Source: an uncultured Lachnospiraceae bacterium (GTDB taxonomy: Bacteria > Bacillota > Clostridia > Lachnospirales > Lachnospiraceae). From it: a stretch of DNA of 51,347 nucleotides. The DNA is taken from NCBI GenBank assembly GCA_910586555.1, contig CAJUJY010000023.1, forward strand, positions 1-51,347, in the 5' to 3' direction. Shown here piece by piece: positions 8,213 to 16,931 of this stretch. Numbering within the stretch: the stretch's first letter is position 1; every line of letters starts with the position of its first letter. The position numbers and the translations under genes were made by a program. Below the pieces are notes generated by a model that did no database searches, was not told the DNA's origin, and was given only the letters and a program-made list of their open reading frames with translations.

Positions 8213-9620
8213 AACCTGGTGCTGGAAGTGAAAATATAAATTCTGTCCCAACGCCTTCTGTACTTATTACATTTATATTTTCACCATGTGATTCTATTAT
8301 TTCCTTTGTAATTGAAAGCCCAAGCCCTGTTCCTTTTTTATCTTTTCCACGTGAAATGTCTGTTTTATAAAACCTGTCCCATACTTTATTTATGCTGTCT
8401 TTAGGTATGCCTATGCCATGGTCTTTAATAGATACAAATGCTTTTGTATTGCGCCTTGCAGTGTGTATTTCAATAACTGAATTATGGTGGCTGAATTTAA
8501 CTGCATTATCAACCAGGTTTTGTATAACCTGTTCGATTTTACTAAGGTCAGCCTGTACCATCAGGCTTTTTGCTTCAAATGTAAGCTCAAGTGAAATTTG
8601 TTTTTCAGTACACCTCTGTTCAAATGCAGCAGAACACCTTTTTATTTCATAGTTTATATCAAATGTTGAAATATCCATTGGCACACTGCCATTTTCAAAC
8701 TGCCCAAGTGTAAGCAGGCTGCTTGTAAGTTTAGAAAGGCGTTCTGTTTCAAAAAGTATTATATCAAGGTATTTCCCCTGCATTTCTGGTGGTATAGTGC
8801 CATCTAAAAGAGCCTGTGTATAACCTTTTATAGAAGTAAGTGGTGAACGGAAATCATGTGATACATTAGCTATAAACTTACGCTGGTAGTTATCCATATC
8901 TGACATTTTATTTGCCATATACTTTATTGCACCTGCAAGTTCTGACTGTTCATTACCAGGAATTACAGTTATTGGATAGTCAAACTGGCCGTCTGCATAT
9001 TTTCTGGCAGCTTTTGCCATTAACTGTACAGGGATAACAGTCTGTATATATAGATAGAATAATATTACCATAATAATTGTAGTAAATGTAATATAACAAA
9101 GCACTATGGCATCTGTATATTGTACTGCCTGGTTCTGCAAAGGCTTTAATTCCCTGGAGAGTATAATGTAATATAGTGTTTCCATTGATTCAGTTACAGG
9201 GTAAATTACTGCAACCGATTTTCCAGGAAAAATGCTGCTTATATTTGTTTCTGTTATAGTCTGGTATGAAAGGAAATTTTTATCATAATTATTTATAAAC
9301 TCCCCTTCACTGTTATACGATTTATCAGAATCAATAATTATCCGGCTGTCAGGGCTTGTCACTATTATACGTGCTTCTGTTATTTTCTGCATTGATGAAA
9401 AATAATGTTTTAATGCAATCATTGTACTTCCAGATGTAATATATGGGCCCGCCAGGTATTTTTCTGAAATAAGGCTGGCTTCATTATAAAGAGAAGTTTT
9501 AGCTTTGTCCAGTATTTTATCATATACAAGCGAAACTCCATAAGTATTTAATATTATAAGTGATGTTACTATAATAACTGCATATGACAGCAAAAATTTA
9601 GTCCTTAGTGAAAATTTCAT
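8211..9620 (-). CDS. Two-component sensor histidine kinase
   Basis: A 469-residue membrane kinase. It has TM1 at residues 8-28, an extracytoplasmic sensor of about 140 residues, TM2 near 170-192, HAMP near 193-245, and HisKA with the phosphorylated His255 in NVSHDFRSP. The catalytic domain has the N box NLVDNAVKFS, the G1 box DHGIGIP and the G2 box KGTGLGLSI. All key residues are present. It begins four bases after the response regulator's stop, so the two are co-transcribed. The general layout is PhoR/VanS-like, but the signal is unknown. Confidence 0.93.
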   Translation of the reverse strand: MKFSLRTKFLLSYAVIIVTSLIILNTYGVSLVYDKILDKAKTSLYNEASLISEKYLAGPYITSGSTMIALKHYFSSMQKITEARIIVTSPDSRIIIDSDKSYNSEGEFINNYDKNFLSYQTITETNISSIFPGKSVAVIYPVTESMETLYYIILSRELKPLQNQAVQYTDAIVLCYITFTTIIMVILFYLYIQTVIPVQLMAKAARKYADGQFDYPITVIPGNEQSELAGAIKYMANKMSDMDNYQRKFIANVSHDFRSPLTSIKGYTQALLDGTIPPEMQGKYLDIILFETERLSKLTSSLLTLGQFENGSVPMDISTFDINYEIKRCSAAFEQRCTEKQISLELTFEAKSLMVQADLSKIEQVIQNLVDNAVKFSHHNSVIEIHTARRNTKAFVSIKDHGIGIPKDSINKVWDRFYKTDISRGKDKKGTGLGLSITKEIIESHGENINVISTEGVGTEFIFSLPAPG

Positions 9621-9623
9621 AAA

Positions 9624-10343
9624 TTATATACCCCGTTTTCCCTGGTATTCAAATTTATAGCCAATCCCCCATACTGTTTTAATATCCCATGCAGGGTGGT
9701 CTTTAAACTTTTCACGCAGCCTCTTAATATGCACATCAACTGTACGTGTATCACCAATATAATCATAACTCCATATATGGTCTAAAAGCTGTTCCCTTGT
9801 AAATACCTGGTTAGCATGTGATGCCAGGAAGTAGAAAAGCTCTAATTCCTTTGGCGGCATTTCAATTCTTTTTCCATTATATGTTACAGAATAGTCTGTC
9901 TGGTTAATAACAAGCCCAGGAAATGAAACACATTCTTTAGGAAGCCCGTCATCTTCTGGTACAGCCTTTCCAGGAGTAAAGCGGCGCAGCACAGCTTTAA
10001 CCCTTGCAACCATTTCTTTGGAGTCAAATGGCTTCATAATATAATCATCTGCACCAAGTTCAAGCCCAAGCACTTTATCAAATGTTTCACCCTTTGCAGA
10101 AAGCAGGATAACAGGAATTGAAGAAGTTTTCCTAAGTTCCCTAAGTACTTCATAACCATCAATTCCTGGTAACATTATATCAAGCAGGACAAGGTCAGGC
10201 TGGTATGCCTTTGCTGCCGCAAGTGCAGCTTCACCATCATTGGCAATCTTTGTCCCAAAACATTCTTTTGTAAGATAAAGCGATACTAATTCCGCAATAT
10301 TTTCATCATCATCAACAATTAAAATTTTTTGTTTTTCAAGCAT
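9624..10343 (-). CDS. OmpR/PhoB-family response regulator
   Basis: A 239-residue regulator. The receiver domain has the acidic pocket VDDDE, the phospho-acceptor Asp55 in LLDIMLPG and the switch lysine in DYIMKPF near residue 104. The C-terminal winged helix, residues 140-235, has the typical REQLLDHIW and DTRTVDVHIKRLREK recognition segments and ends with WGIGYKFE. It lies directly upstream of its partner kinase and 24 bases downstream of mutS2 on the minus strand. Target genes are not evident. Confidence 0.94.
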   Translation of the reverse strand: MLEKQKILIVDDDENIAELVSLYLTKECFGTKIANDGEAALAAAKAYQPDLVLLDIMLPGIDGYEVLRELRKTSSIPVILLSAKGETFDKVLGLELGADDYIMKPFDSKEMVARVKAVLRRFTPGKAVPEDDGLPKECVSFPGLVINQTDYSVTYNGKRIEMPPKELELFYFLASHANQVFTREQLLDHIWSYDYIGDTRTVDVHIKRLREKFKDHPAWDIKTVWGIGYKFEYQGKRGI

Positions 10344-10367
10344 TATTTTTACTCCGGTCTTATAAAT

Positions 10368-12752
10368 TTATTTAAATTCAACAATGGTTACACCCATATC
10401 ACCTTCACCAAATTCACCAAGGCGGAAGGATTTAACATATTTTGTACGTTTAAGATGGTTATGCACAGCATTTCTTAGTGCACCAGTACCACGGCCATGT
10501 ATAACAGTGACATTTGCCATATGTGCAAGGTATGCATCATCAAGGTATTTGCCAAGTACAGGCATTGCTTCATCAACAGTCATTCCTATAAGGTTTATTT
10601 CCTGGTGGATTGAGGAAGCTTTATCCATTCTTATATTGCCACTTCCTGATTTCTTCCGGCTGCTGCTTTCTTTTTCTTTTGCCTGTTTTATTAGTTCTAT
10701 ATCCTTAATGTTTACCTTAGTCCTTAAAAGCCCTGCTTGTACAAATAAATCACCTTTATCATTAGGAAGGGTACTTACAGTGCCTTCTAAACCTAATGAA
10801 ATTATTTTTACATCTAAACCTGTAATAAGGTCAGAAGCTTTGACAGCTTTTTGTTTTGGCCTGTCTTTTTGTATAGCTGCCTTTGCCTGGTTTTTATCCA
10901 GCTTATTCCTTAAATCTGCCCTCTGTGCCTCCATTTCACGTATATGTTTGTCACTTTGTGCCCATTTTGTATATTTACGTATAGTTTCATCGGCATATTC
11001 CTTCGCTTCATTAAGTATTCTTGCTGCTTCTGTATTAGCATTCTGCAATATGCGTTCTTTAGAGTTTTCAAGTTTTTCTGTTTTCTCACGCAGTTCTTTT
11101 TTCAGGGCCTGGATTTCCTTTCTGTTTTCAGAAGCATGCAAACGTTCTTTTTCAAGGTTTGCCCTTGTTGTTTCAAGGCTGCTTATAACATCTTCAAATT
11201 GTTTTGCATCAGACGATACATGTACTTTTGCATCTTCTATTATATCATCAGAAAGCCCAAGCCTTGATGATATTGCAAATGCATTACTTTTACCTGGTAT
11301 TCCAATTAAAAGGCGGTACGTAGGACGCAGGGTAGTTACATCAAATTCACAACAGGCATTTTCTACACCAGGTGTCTGTAAGGCATAAAGTTTAAGCTCA
11401 CTATAATGTGTAGTTGCCACAACTATAGAACCACGTTTCTTAAGGTTTGCTAAAATAGCGGTTGCAAGGGCAGCACCTTCTACCGGGTCTGTTCCTGCCC
11501 CAAGTTCATCAAAGAGCACAAGGCTTTCATTATCTGCTTTATCAAGAATTGAAACCGTATTAGACATATGTGAAGAAAATGTACTAAGGCTCTGTTCAAT
11601 GCTTTGTTCATCACCAATATCTGCAAATACTTCTTTAAATATTTTAAGGCATGAACCATCAAATGCAGGTATATGCAGCCCTGCCTGCCCCATAAGCGTA
11701 AAAAGCCCCGTGGTTTTAAGTGAAACAGTTTTGCCACCGGTATTAGGGCCTGTAATAATAAGAAGTGAAAAATCCTTGCCGGCATTTAAGTCTATAGGTA
11801 CTACCTTTTTATTGTCTATAAGCGGATGGCGTCCCTTTTTAATATCAATATAGCCTTCCTCTGGAAATTTCGGTTCAGTTGCATGCATCTTTTTAGAAAG
11901 CATTGCTTTGGCAAATATAAAATCAAGTTCTGAAAGCACATTAAAGTCCTGGCTTAAGAAAAATTCCTGTTCTGCTGCCTGGTTGCTTAGTTCTGCAAGT
12001 ATTTTTTCAATTTCCTGCTGTTCCCTTATTTCAAGTTCACGTATTTCATTATTTAGTTTTACAACAGATGCAGGTTCAATAAAAAGTGTAGAGCCAGTAG
12101 AAGACTGGTCATGCAGCATGCCATTAAAGGAAGAACGGTATTCTGCTTTAACTGGCAGGCAGTACCTTCCGTTACGCATGGTTATAATTGCATCTTGTAA
12201 CATTCCCCTGCTGCTGCCGTTTAAAATGCTTCCAAGCTGTTCATGGATTTTATCTCCTGCTGCTTTAAGTTTATGCCTTGTCTGTAAAAGACCTGGGCTT
12301 GCATCATCTGCAATTTCATCTTCTGCAAGTATACAGCGCCTTATTTCCTGCATAAGCGGGGAGAGGGGTTCAATAAGCTGGTATCTTTCATCTAAACAGT
12401 CACCTGTAGCCCCGTCTTCATTAGCACTTAGGCGGAAGAAATTTTTAACACGCCCTGCCGTATTTAACAGTGCAGATATTGCAAGCAGTTCACCAGCCCC
12501 AAGTATTGCACCAGCTTTAAGGCGCATAAGTGCAGGACGTATATCAGAAATGCCACTAAACGATATTTCACCCTGTGTAAGGATATGTGTCAGTGCATCA
12601 GAAGTTTCACGCTGTGAAGCTATAATCTGCTCCCTGTCACTGCATGGTATAAGGTGCCGGCAATATTCCTTGCCCATAGGTGAAAATGCAAGGTTTTCAA
12701 GTTGTTTTATAATTTTATCATATTCTAAAGTATGCAAAGCTTTTTCATTCAT
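10368..12752 (-). CDS. mutS2: Endonuclease MutS2
   Basis: A 794-residue MutS2, a MutS homologue lacking the mismatch-recognition domain. In Firmicutes it acts on recombination intermediates and in rescue of collided ribosomes. Walker A (TGPNTGGKT) is near residue 334, Walker B (LVLFDELGAGTDP) near 410, and a coiled coil spans about 510-620. The C-terminal Smr nuclease domain, about 715-794, has the INLIGMTVDEA start and the VIHGRGTGALR core. Full length and intact. A GGGAGT ribosome site precedes the start. It is probably co-transcribed with the downstream two-component genes. Confidence 0.95.
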   Translation of the reverse strand: MNEKALHTLEYDKIIKQLENLAFSPMGKEYCRHLIPCSDREQIIASQRETSDALTHILTQGEISFSGISDIRPALMRLKAGAILGAGELLAISALLNTAGRVKNFFRLSANEDGATGDCLDERYQLIEPLSPLMQEIRRCILAEDEIADDASPGLLQTRHKLKAAGDKIHEQLGSILNGSSRGMLQDAIITMRNGRYCLPVKAEYRSSFNGMLHDQSSTGSTLFIEPASVVKLNNEIRELEIREQQEIEKILAELSNQAAEQEFFLSQDFNVLSELDFIFAKAMLSKKMHATEPKFPEEGYIDIKKGRHPLIDNKKVVPIDLNAGKDFSLLIITGPNTGGKTVSLKTTGLFTLMGQAGLHIPAFDGSCLKIFKEVFADIGDEQSIEQSLSTFSSHMSNTVSILDKADNESLVLFDELGAGTDPVEGAALATAILANLKKRGSIVVATTHYSELKLYALQTPGVENACCEFDVTTLRPTYRLLIGIPGKSNAFAISSRLGLSDDIIEDAKVHVSSDAKQFEDVISSLETTRANLEKERLHASENRKEIQALKKELREKTEKLENSKERILQNANTEAARILNEAKEYADETIRKYTKWAQSDKHIREMEAQRADLRNKLDKNQAKAAIQKDRPKQKAVKASDLITGLDVKIISLGLEGTVSTLPNDKGDLFVQAGLLRTKVNIKDIELIKQAKEKESSSRKKSGSGNIRMDKASSIHQEINLIGMTVDEAMPVLGKYLDDAYLAHMANVTVIHGRGTGALRNAVHNHLKRTKYVKSFRLGEFGEGDMGVTIVEFK

Positions 12753-12932
12753 AAATACATTACTCCCTATTCTGGTTTATTTAGTTATTTTGCACAGTTT
12801 ATGGATATTTTTACAATTCCAGGCACACCCTGGGTATATAATACACTAATTTGCACTGTATTATCAATAGAAAAATGTTTCATAAATTTATAATAAAAAA
12901 ATTTAGGAAACATACCTGTTAAAATATTATGC

Positions 12933-13108
12933 CCTGGCAGTTCCAAAGTGTCCCATGAACAGCCCGCTTGCGCTTGGACTTACACGCAGCGGTGCATAAA
13001 GCCCTTATGCTTCAAAGAAAAAACTTCTTTGAAGCATTTAAGACAGGGCTTAAACACCGGCGGTTGCGTACAGCTTGTTCATTGGAAGCACATTTGGAAC
13101 TTGCCAGG
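12933..13108. repeat. Large nested hairpin element A (about 176 bp)
   Basis: The arms begin CCTGGCAGTTCCAAA and end TTTGGAACTTGCCAGG. Inner complementary blocks follow in order: ATGAAC with GTTCAT, ACGCA with TGCGT, GGTG with CACC, AAGCCCT with AGGGCTT, and a perfect tip stem TGCTTCAAAGAA / TTCTTTGAAGCA around AAAAC at 13007-13036. The left arm carries an extra CCGCTTGCGCTTGG-like bulge. Short frames across it have no ribosome site or protein character. It could be a palindromic mobile repeat or a structured RNA. It lies in the 957-base gap between divergent mutS2 and the amidase gene. Confidence 0.6.
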
Positions 13109-13317
13109 TAATATACGTTTTGGCAGTTTATAGAAATATTTCCTGTGGATTTTCCTGTCTTAATGGCATTGTGTTGCACTTGTATACGTAACAACGTTTA
13201 ATAACAGCACAAAAATACATTTTATATGGGACATAAGAATCTTCCAGACAAATATAAAATTTTATCAAAAAGTTAAAATACAAGTAAGAAAACTTTTAAT
13301 TCCCACGGAACGTAGTA

Positions 13318-13468
13318 ACATGCAGACGGTTTTATATATTTTTTGTAAAAGGCACTATAGCGCCGCCAGTGCTTGGGTCTGGTAGTCTTACAGACCCTAT
13401 GCACTGCTGCGTGCACTATTGTAGTGGGAACGTGCCTGCTACAAAAAATATATAAAACTGCTGCATGT
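13318..13468. repeat. Large nested hairpin element B (about 151 bp)
   Basis: The outer arms are about 37 bases: the left runs ACATGCAG..GTTTTATATATTTTTTG..GGCAC, and the right is its near-perfect complement ending CTGCATGT. Inside, AGTGCTTGGGTCTG pairs with CAGACCCTATGCACT around GTAGTCTTA. A GTGCACTATTGTAGTGGGAAC segment remains unpaired or forms a side hairpin. No reading frame across it looks like a protein. It shares no obvious sequence with element A, only the nested architecture. Possible identities are a miniature transposon-like repeat or a non-coding RNA. Confidence 0.6.
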
Positions 13469-13577
13469 ACACAACCTTTAGCATATACAACCTCCAACGC
13501 AGGATAACTATAAATTATCTTTTGTTGACGCATAATTAAAAATTTATGAAACGGATGTGTTAAAGTATTAGGAAAAG

Positions 13578-13606
13578 TTGCATATAAACAAGATATATTG
13601 TATACT
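13578..13606 (+). promoter_or_regulatory. Predicted sigma-A promoter for the amidase gene
   Basis: TTGCAT and TATACT are separated by exactly 17 bases, giving a 5' leader of about 100 bases before the gene at 13710. It lies downstream of both large hairpins, which would therefore not be in the amidase transcript started here. Confidence 0.5.
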
Positions 13607-13709
13607 AGATAGTGTTGTGCAAGTTGGTGCATATTTTATAGGTTTATATTATTACAGGGCAGAGGATTATTAAGCTATAGTTAATATATACACTTAAGAC
13701 GGGGTAACT

Positions 13710-14885
13710 ATGAAAGAGAAAGAATGGCGGAAGTTTACAGTACAAAGCGCCCTGCTTCTTGTAATTGTGCTGGTATTTTCTGTTTTCCGCCCACATGGGG
13801 TTATAAATGACAGCAGTACAGAAGTTATGGCGGACAGCAGTGTGCCAGCCACTGCCAGTAAAAAAGTAAAAAAGAAGATTAAAAAAATTAAAAAGGAAAA
13901 AGCCCAGGCATATGCAGTGCCTGTAAGGGCAGATAAGGAAATTATTGAAACAAGGAGCAGCACATATATTAAAATACCAAAATCTGTGGTACCATCAGGC
14001 ACAGCAATATATCTGGCTGATGATTATATGAAAAGCAGTATCCGCCTGTTTATTGATGGTGTACCATTAAAAAAACTGGAAAAAAAATATATTGCCAGGT
14101 ATAATAATGGTAAAAAATATACAGGAAATATTAAAAAGAAAAATAAGAAAGATATTCTTGAAAGCATTAATACAAGGCATTTTGCTATAAAGAAAAAGAA
14201 ATACAGGATAGTGCTTGAATTAAAGACAAAACATTTGTATGAGCCAGTGCTTTATGAAACAGATAAAAGTTATTTTATTTCACTTGCAAGGCCAAGGGAT
14301 ATATATAATAAAATAGTAGTTATAGATGCAGGGCATGGAGGCATTGATGAAGGGACTTCTTCAGCAAAGGGTGACCATGAGAAGAAATATACCCTTCTGG
14401 TACTTAATGAGCTTAAAAAATTAATGGATAAGACAGATGTAAAGACCTATTATACACGTCTTAGTGACCAGAAAGTAACGAAAGCAGCCAGGACAAACCT
14501 TGCTAATAACCTTAAGGCAGACCTTTTTATCAGCATACATTGTAATTCAGTAGAGAAAGATAACGGGAAAGTTTATGGGAAACCTTATGGTGTGGAAACA
14601 CTGTATTCAACAAGGGAACCCCTTAATTCCAAACTTAGTAATAAAAAACTTTCAAAAATCCTTCTTGACAGCGTAGCAGAAGAAGTAAACAATAAAAAGC
14701 GCGGGGTTATAAGACGGGAGGGGCTTTATATTATGCATCATTCAAATGTACCAGCATCAATTATAGAGATTGGTTATATGTCTAATAAATCAGACTTAAA
14801 ATATATAGTAAGCAAAAGCGGCCAGAAAAAGGTTGCAAAAGGAATATATAAAGGAATAATGAGGGCGCTTAATATAAAAGGATAA
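13710..14885 (+). CDS. N-acetylmuramoyl-L-alanine amidase (Amidase_3)
   Basis: A 391-residue zinc amidase that cleaves the lactyl-amide bond between muramic acid and the stem peptide. Residues 9-27 are a membrane anchor or signal. A very lysine-rich segment follows at about 50-75, then an N-terminal domain of about 130 residues. The catalytic domain starts near residue 205 with VVIDAGHGGIDEG. It has the ISIHCN zinc motif near residue 275 and the terminal glutamate in IIEIGYMSN near 352. All three zinc ligands and the catalytic Glu are visible. It probably acts in daughter-cell separation or wall turnover. rdgB follows after 16 bases. Confidence 0.92.
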   Translation: MKEKEWRKFTVQSALLLVIVLVFSVFRPHGVINDSSTEVMADSSVPATASKKVKKKIKKIKKEKAQAYAVPVRADKEIIETRSSTYIKIPKSVVPSGTAIYLADDYMKSSIRLFIDGVPLKKLEKKYIARYNNGKKYTGNIKKKNKKDILESINTRHFAIKKKKYRIVLELKTKHLYEPVLYETDKSYFISLARPRDIYNKIVVIDAGHGGIDEGTSSAKGDHEKKYTLLVLNELKKLMDKTDVKTYYTRLSDQKVTKAARTNLANNLKADLFISIHCNSVEKDNGKVYGKPYGVETLYSTREPLNSKLSNKKLSKILLDSVAEEVNNKKRGVIRREGLYIMHHSNVPASIIEIGYMSNKSDLKYIVSKSGQKKVAKGIYKGIMRALNIKG

Positions 14886-14901
14886 TGGAGGCATTTATTG
14901 A

Positions 14902-15504
14902 ATGAAAAAAATTATTGTTGCTACCTGTAATAAGGATAAAATAAAAGAAATACGTGAAATCCTTGCAGGAGATGGCATAGAATATTTATCATTGGAAGAT
15001 GCAGGTTTACGGGGTATTAATATTATAGAAAATGGTTCTACATTTGAGGAAAATGCAATAATAAAAGCAAAGACTGTTTCAGAAGCTACAGGTTTAATGG
15101 TGCTTGCAGATGATTCAGGGCTTGAAGTTGATTACCTTAAAGGTGCACCTGGTATTTATTCTGCAAGGTATATGGGAGAGGATACACCTTATACTATTAA
15201 GAACAATTATATAATAGAACAGCTTAAAGATGCAGAAGGGGATGAGAGAAGTGCAAGGTTTGTATGTGCAATAGCATGTGTATTTCCAGGTGGCAGGGTT
15301 ATTACTACAGAAGGTAAAGTTGAAGGGCTTATTGCATATGAAGAAAAAGGGGAATATGGTTTTGGTTATGACCCAGTGTTTTACCTTCCTGAAAAGGGCT
15401 GTACAACAGCACAGCTAAAACCAGAAGAAAAGAATTTATTAAGCCACAGGGGAAGGGCTTTAAGGGCAATGCATAAAAAGCTTACAGAAGAAAGGATATT
15501 GTGA
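14902..15504 (+). CDS. rdgB: XTP/dITP diphosphatase (RdgB/HAM1 family)
   Basis: A 200-residue nucleoside-triphosphate pyrophosphatase that removes ITP, dITP and XTP from the nucleotide pool. The N-terminus has VATCNKDKIKEI, matching the family's T-x-N-x-x-K substrate motif. ADDSGLEVDYLKGAPGIYSARY near residues 70-90 is the core signature, and GYGFGYDPVF-type residues occur near 155. GGAGG is 11 bases before the ATG. Its TGA is followed directly by the ATG of the next gene, so the pair is coupled. Confidence 0.95.
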   Translation: MKKIIVATCNKDKIKEIREILAGDGIEYLSLEDAGLRGINIIENGSTFEENAIIKAKTVSEATGLMVLADDSGLEVDYLKGAPGIYSARYMGEDTPYTIKNNYIIEQLKDAEGDERSARFVCAIACVFPGGRVITTEGKVEGLIAYEEKGEYGFGYDPVFYLPEKGCTTAQLKPEEKNLLSHRGRALRAMHKKLTEERIL

Positions 15505-15990
15505 ATGTCTATGAAAGTATTAATTGTGAGTGATACCCACGGAAATAATAAAAATCTTAAAAAGGCTATATTTGCCATGGGAACAGGACTGGATTTAATG
15601 GTACACTTAGGTGACTGTATGTGCAGCCCTGATACTATAAGGGAGTTTGTAAATTGTCCTGTTGAAATTGTAAAAGGAAATTGTGACCCGTTTGGTTTAG
15701 AGAATGCAAAGATTATAGATATAGCAGGGCATAAGGCATTTATTACACATGGGCATATTTATGGAGGCAACTGGGGAATAGATACTATGAAGGCTCTTGC
15801 AAAGAAAAACGGGGCAGAAATAGTAATGTTTGGGCATACACATGAGCCTATGGTGGATAAATCACCAGAAATAACAGTTATAAACCCTGGCAGCCTGTCA
15901 AAGCCAAGGCAGGATGGCAGAAGGCCTACATATATTGTTATGACAGCTATTGAAAACGGGGAAACAGATTATTCAGTTGTATATATGTAA
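15505..15990 (+). CDS. YfcE/MJ0936-type metallophosphoesterase
   Basis: A 161-residue calcineurin-like phosphodiesterase. The binuclear metal motifs are in order: SDTHGN near residue 10, GDCM near 38, GNCD near 58, THGH near 80 and GHTHEP near 107, ending with NPGSL. Proteins of this small size hydrolyse phosphodiesters such as bis-pNPP in vitro, while the natural substrate is usually unknown. Pairing with rdgB in one transcript is common in Firmicutes. It starts immediately after the rdgB stop. The alternative start ATG at 15511 would shorten it by two residues. Confidence 0.92.
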   Translation: MSMKVLIVSDTHGNNKNLKKAIFAMGTGLDLMVHLGDCMCSPDTIREFVNCPVEIVKGNCDPFGLENAKIIDIAGHKAFITHGHIYGGNWGIDTMKALAKKNGAEIVMFGHTHEPMVDKSPEITVINPGSLSKPRQDGRRPTYIVMTAIENGETDYSVVYM

Positions 15991-16023
15991 TATTAAACTG
16001 GTTTAGCGGAAATGAGGTGGAAC

Positions 16024-16827
16024 ATGCAACTTACAGACAGGGAATTTTCATGGATTGTATCATATGTCCATAAGAAATATGGGATTAATTTGTCACAAAA
16101 AAGGATTTTAATAGCAGGAAGGCTTGAAAATTACCTTTTAAGAAATGGGTACCAAAGTTACAGTGAATATATAGCCAAAGTAGAGAAGAACCCAGACGGT
16201 GAAGAAGCTGTTAATATGATAAATGTACTTACTACAAACCATACATTTTTTATGAGGGAACCAGTACACTTTGAATATATGCAGAAGGTTGCACTTCCCT
16301 GGATAAAACAGAGCGCCGCCAGTAAAAAAGATGCAAGGGTCTGGTCTGCGGCGGCTTCAACGGGTGAAGAACCATATGTGGTAGCAATGATTTTGAAAGA
16401 GTTTTTTGGAATGATACCAGGCTGGAATACCCAGGTGCTTGCAACAGACTTATCAACAAAAGTGCTTAAACATGCAATGGAAGGCAGGTATCTTGCAGAG
16501 CAGATAACGCCTCTGCCTGACAAGTGGAAAAGAAAGTATTTTACACGTATTTCAAATGAAGAGTACCAGGTTAAAGCAGAATTAAGAAAAGAACTGGTAT
16601 TCAGGCAGTTTAACCTTATGGACGAAATTAAGTTTAAAGGTTTATTCCATATAGTTTTTTTGCGCAATGTTATGATATACTTTGATGAAGACACTAAAAC
16701 AAAGCTTTTAAACAGGATTTATACCCATATGGAAAAAGGTGGTTTCCTGTTTATAGGCACTACAGAAAGCATTGATAAAGTGGCTACACCATTCCGGTAT
16801 GTGCAGCCGTCAATTTACATGAAATAA
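16024..16827 (+). CDS. cheR: Chemotaxis protein methyltransferase CheR
   Basis: A 267-residue methyltransferase that methylates glutamates on chemoreceptors using S-adenosylmethionine. The N-terminal helical domain runs through about residue 75. The catalytic domain has NHTFFMREP, VWSAAASTGEEPY (SAM site) near residue 105, ATDLS near 142, and FLRNVMIYFD near 215. The ATG at 16024 is preferred because GAGGTGG precedes it; an in-frame ATG at 16012 lies at the start of that site. First of four chemotaxis genes on this strand. No beta-subdomain pentapeptide-binding feature can be judged by eye. Confidence 0.93.
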   Translation: MQLTDREFSWIVSYVHKKYGINLSQKRILIAGRLENYLLRNGYQSYSEYIAKVEKNPDGEEAVNMINVLTTNHTFFMREPVHFEYMQKVALPWIKQSAASKKDARVWSAAASTGEEPYVVAMILKEFFGMIPGWNTQVLATDLSTKVLKHAMEGRYLAEQITPLPDKWKRKYFTRISNEEYQVKAELRKELVFRQFNLMDEIKFKGLFHIVFLRNVMIYFDEDTKTKLLNRIYTHMEKGGFLFIGTTESIDKVATPFRYVQPSIYMK

Positions 16828-16904
16828 AACAGGATAAACAACAGCCCTTATTTATAAGATGTAAGGACTGTTATAAGCAGATATATTATCAAATTTCTAT
16901 TTGG

Positions 16905-16931
16905 GCCGCCGCAGGCGGCATGGAGGTTTAT
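16905..16931 (+). promoter_or_regulatory. GC-rich hairpin abutting the cheB ribosome site
   Basis: GCCGCC-GCA-GGCGGC (16905-16919) forms a six-bp stem with a three-base loop. It is directly followed by ATGGAGG, which contains the Shine-Dalgarno sequence, and by the cheB ATG at 16932. In such AT-rich DNA this hairpin stands out and could affect cheB translation or mark the 5' end of a processed message. Very similar GGCGGCATGGAGG sequence lies before the XRE gene at 38215-38227. Confidence 0.45.

Noticed and set aside
10384..11388. 334-codon plus-strand open frame
   Set aside because: Antisense to mutS2, whose motifs are complete; Ser/Leu/Phe-rich composition is typical of a shadow frame.
11908..12849. 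313-codon plus-strand open frame
   Set aside because: Antisense to the N-terminal half of mutS2 with shadow-like composition.
12948..13133. 61-codon frame within hairpin A
   Set aside because: No ribosome site and its sequence is dictated by the palindrome.
13273..13632. 119-codon minus-strand open frame
   Set aside because: Covers hairpin B; odd Cys/His/Tyr composition and no start signal, so it reflects the inverted repeat.
16835..16875. CAGCCCTTA / TAAGGACTG hairpin after cheR as a terminator
   Set aside because: The stem is short with a mismatch and no T-run follows; cheB is close and on the same strand.
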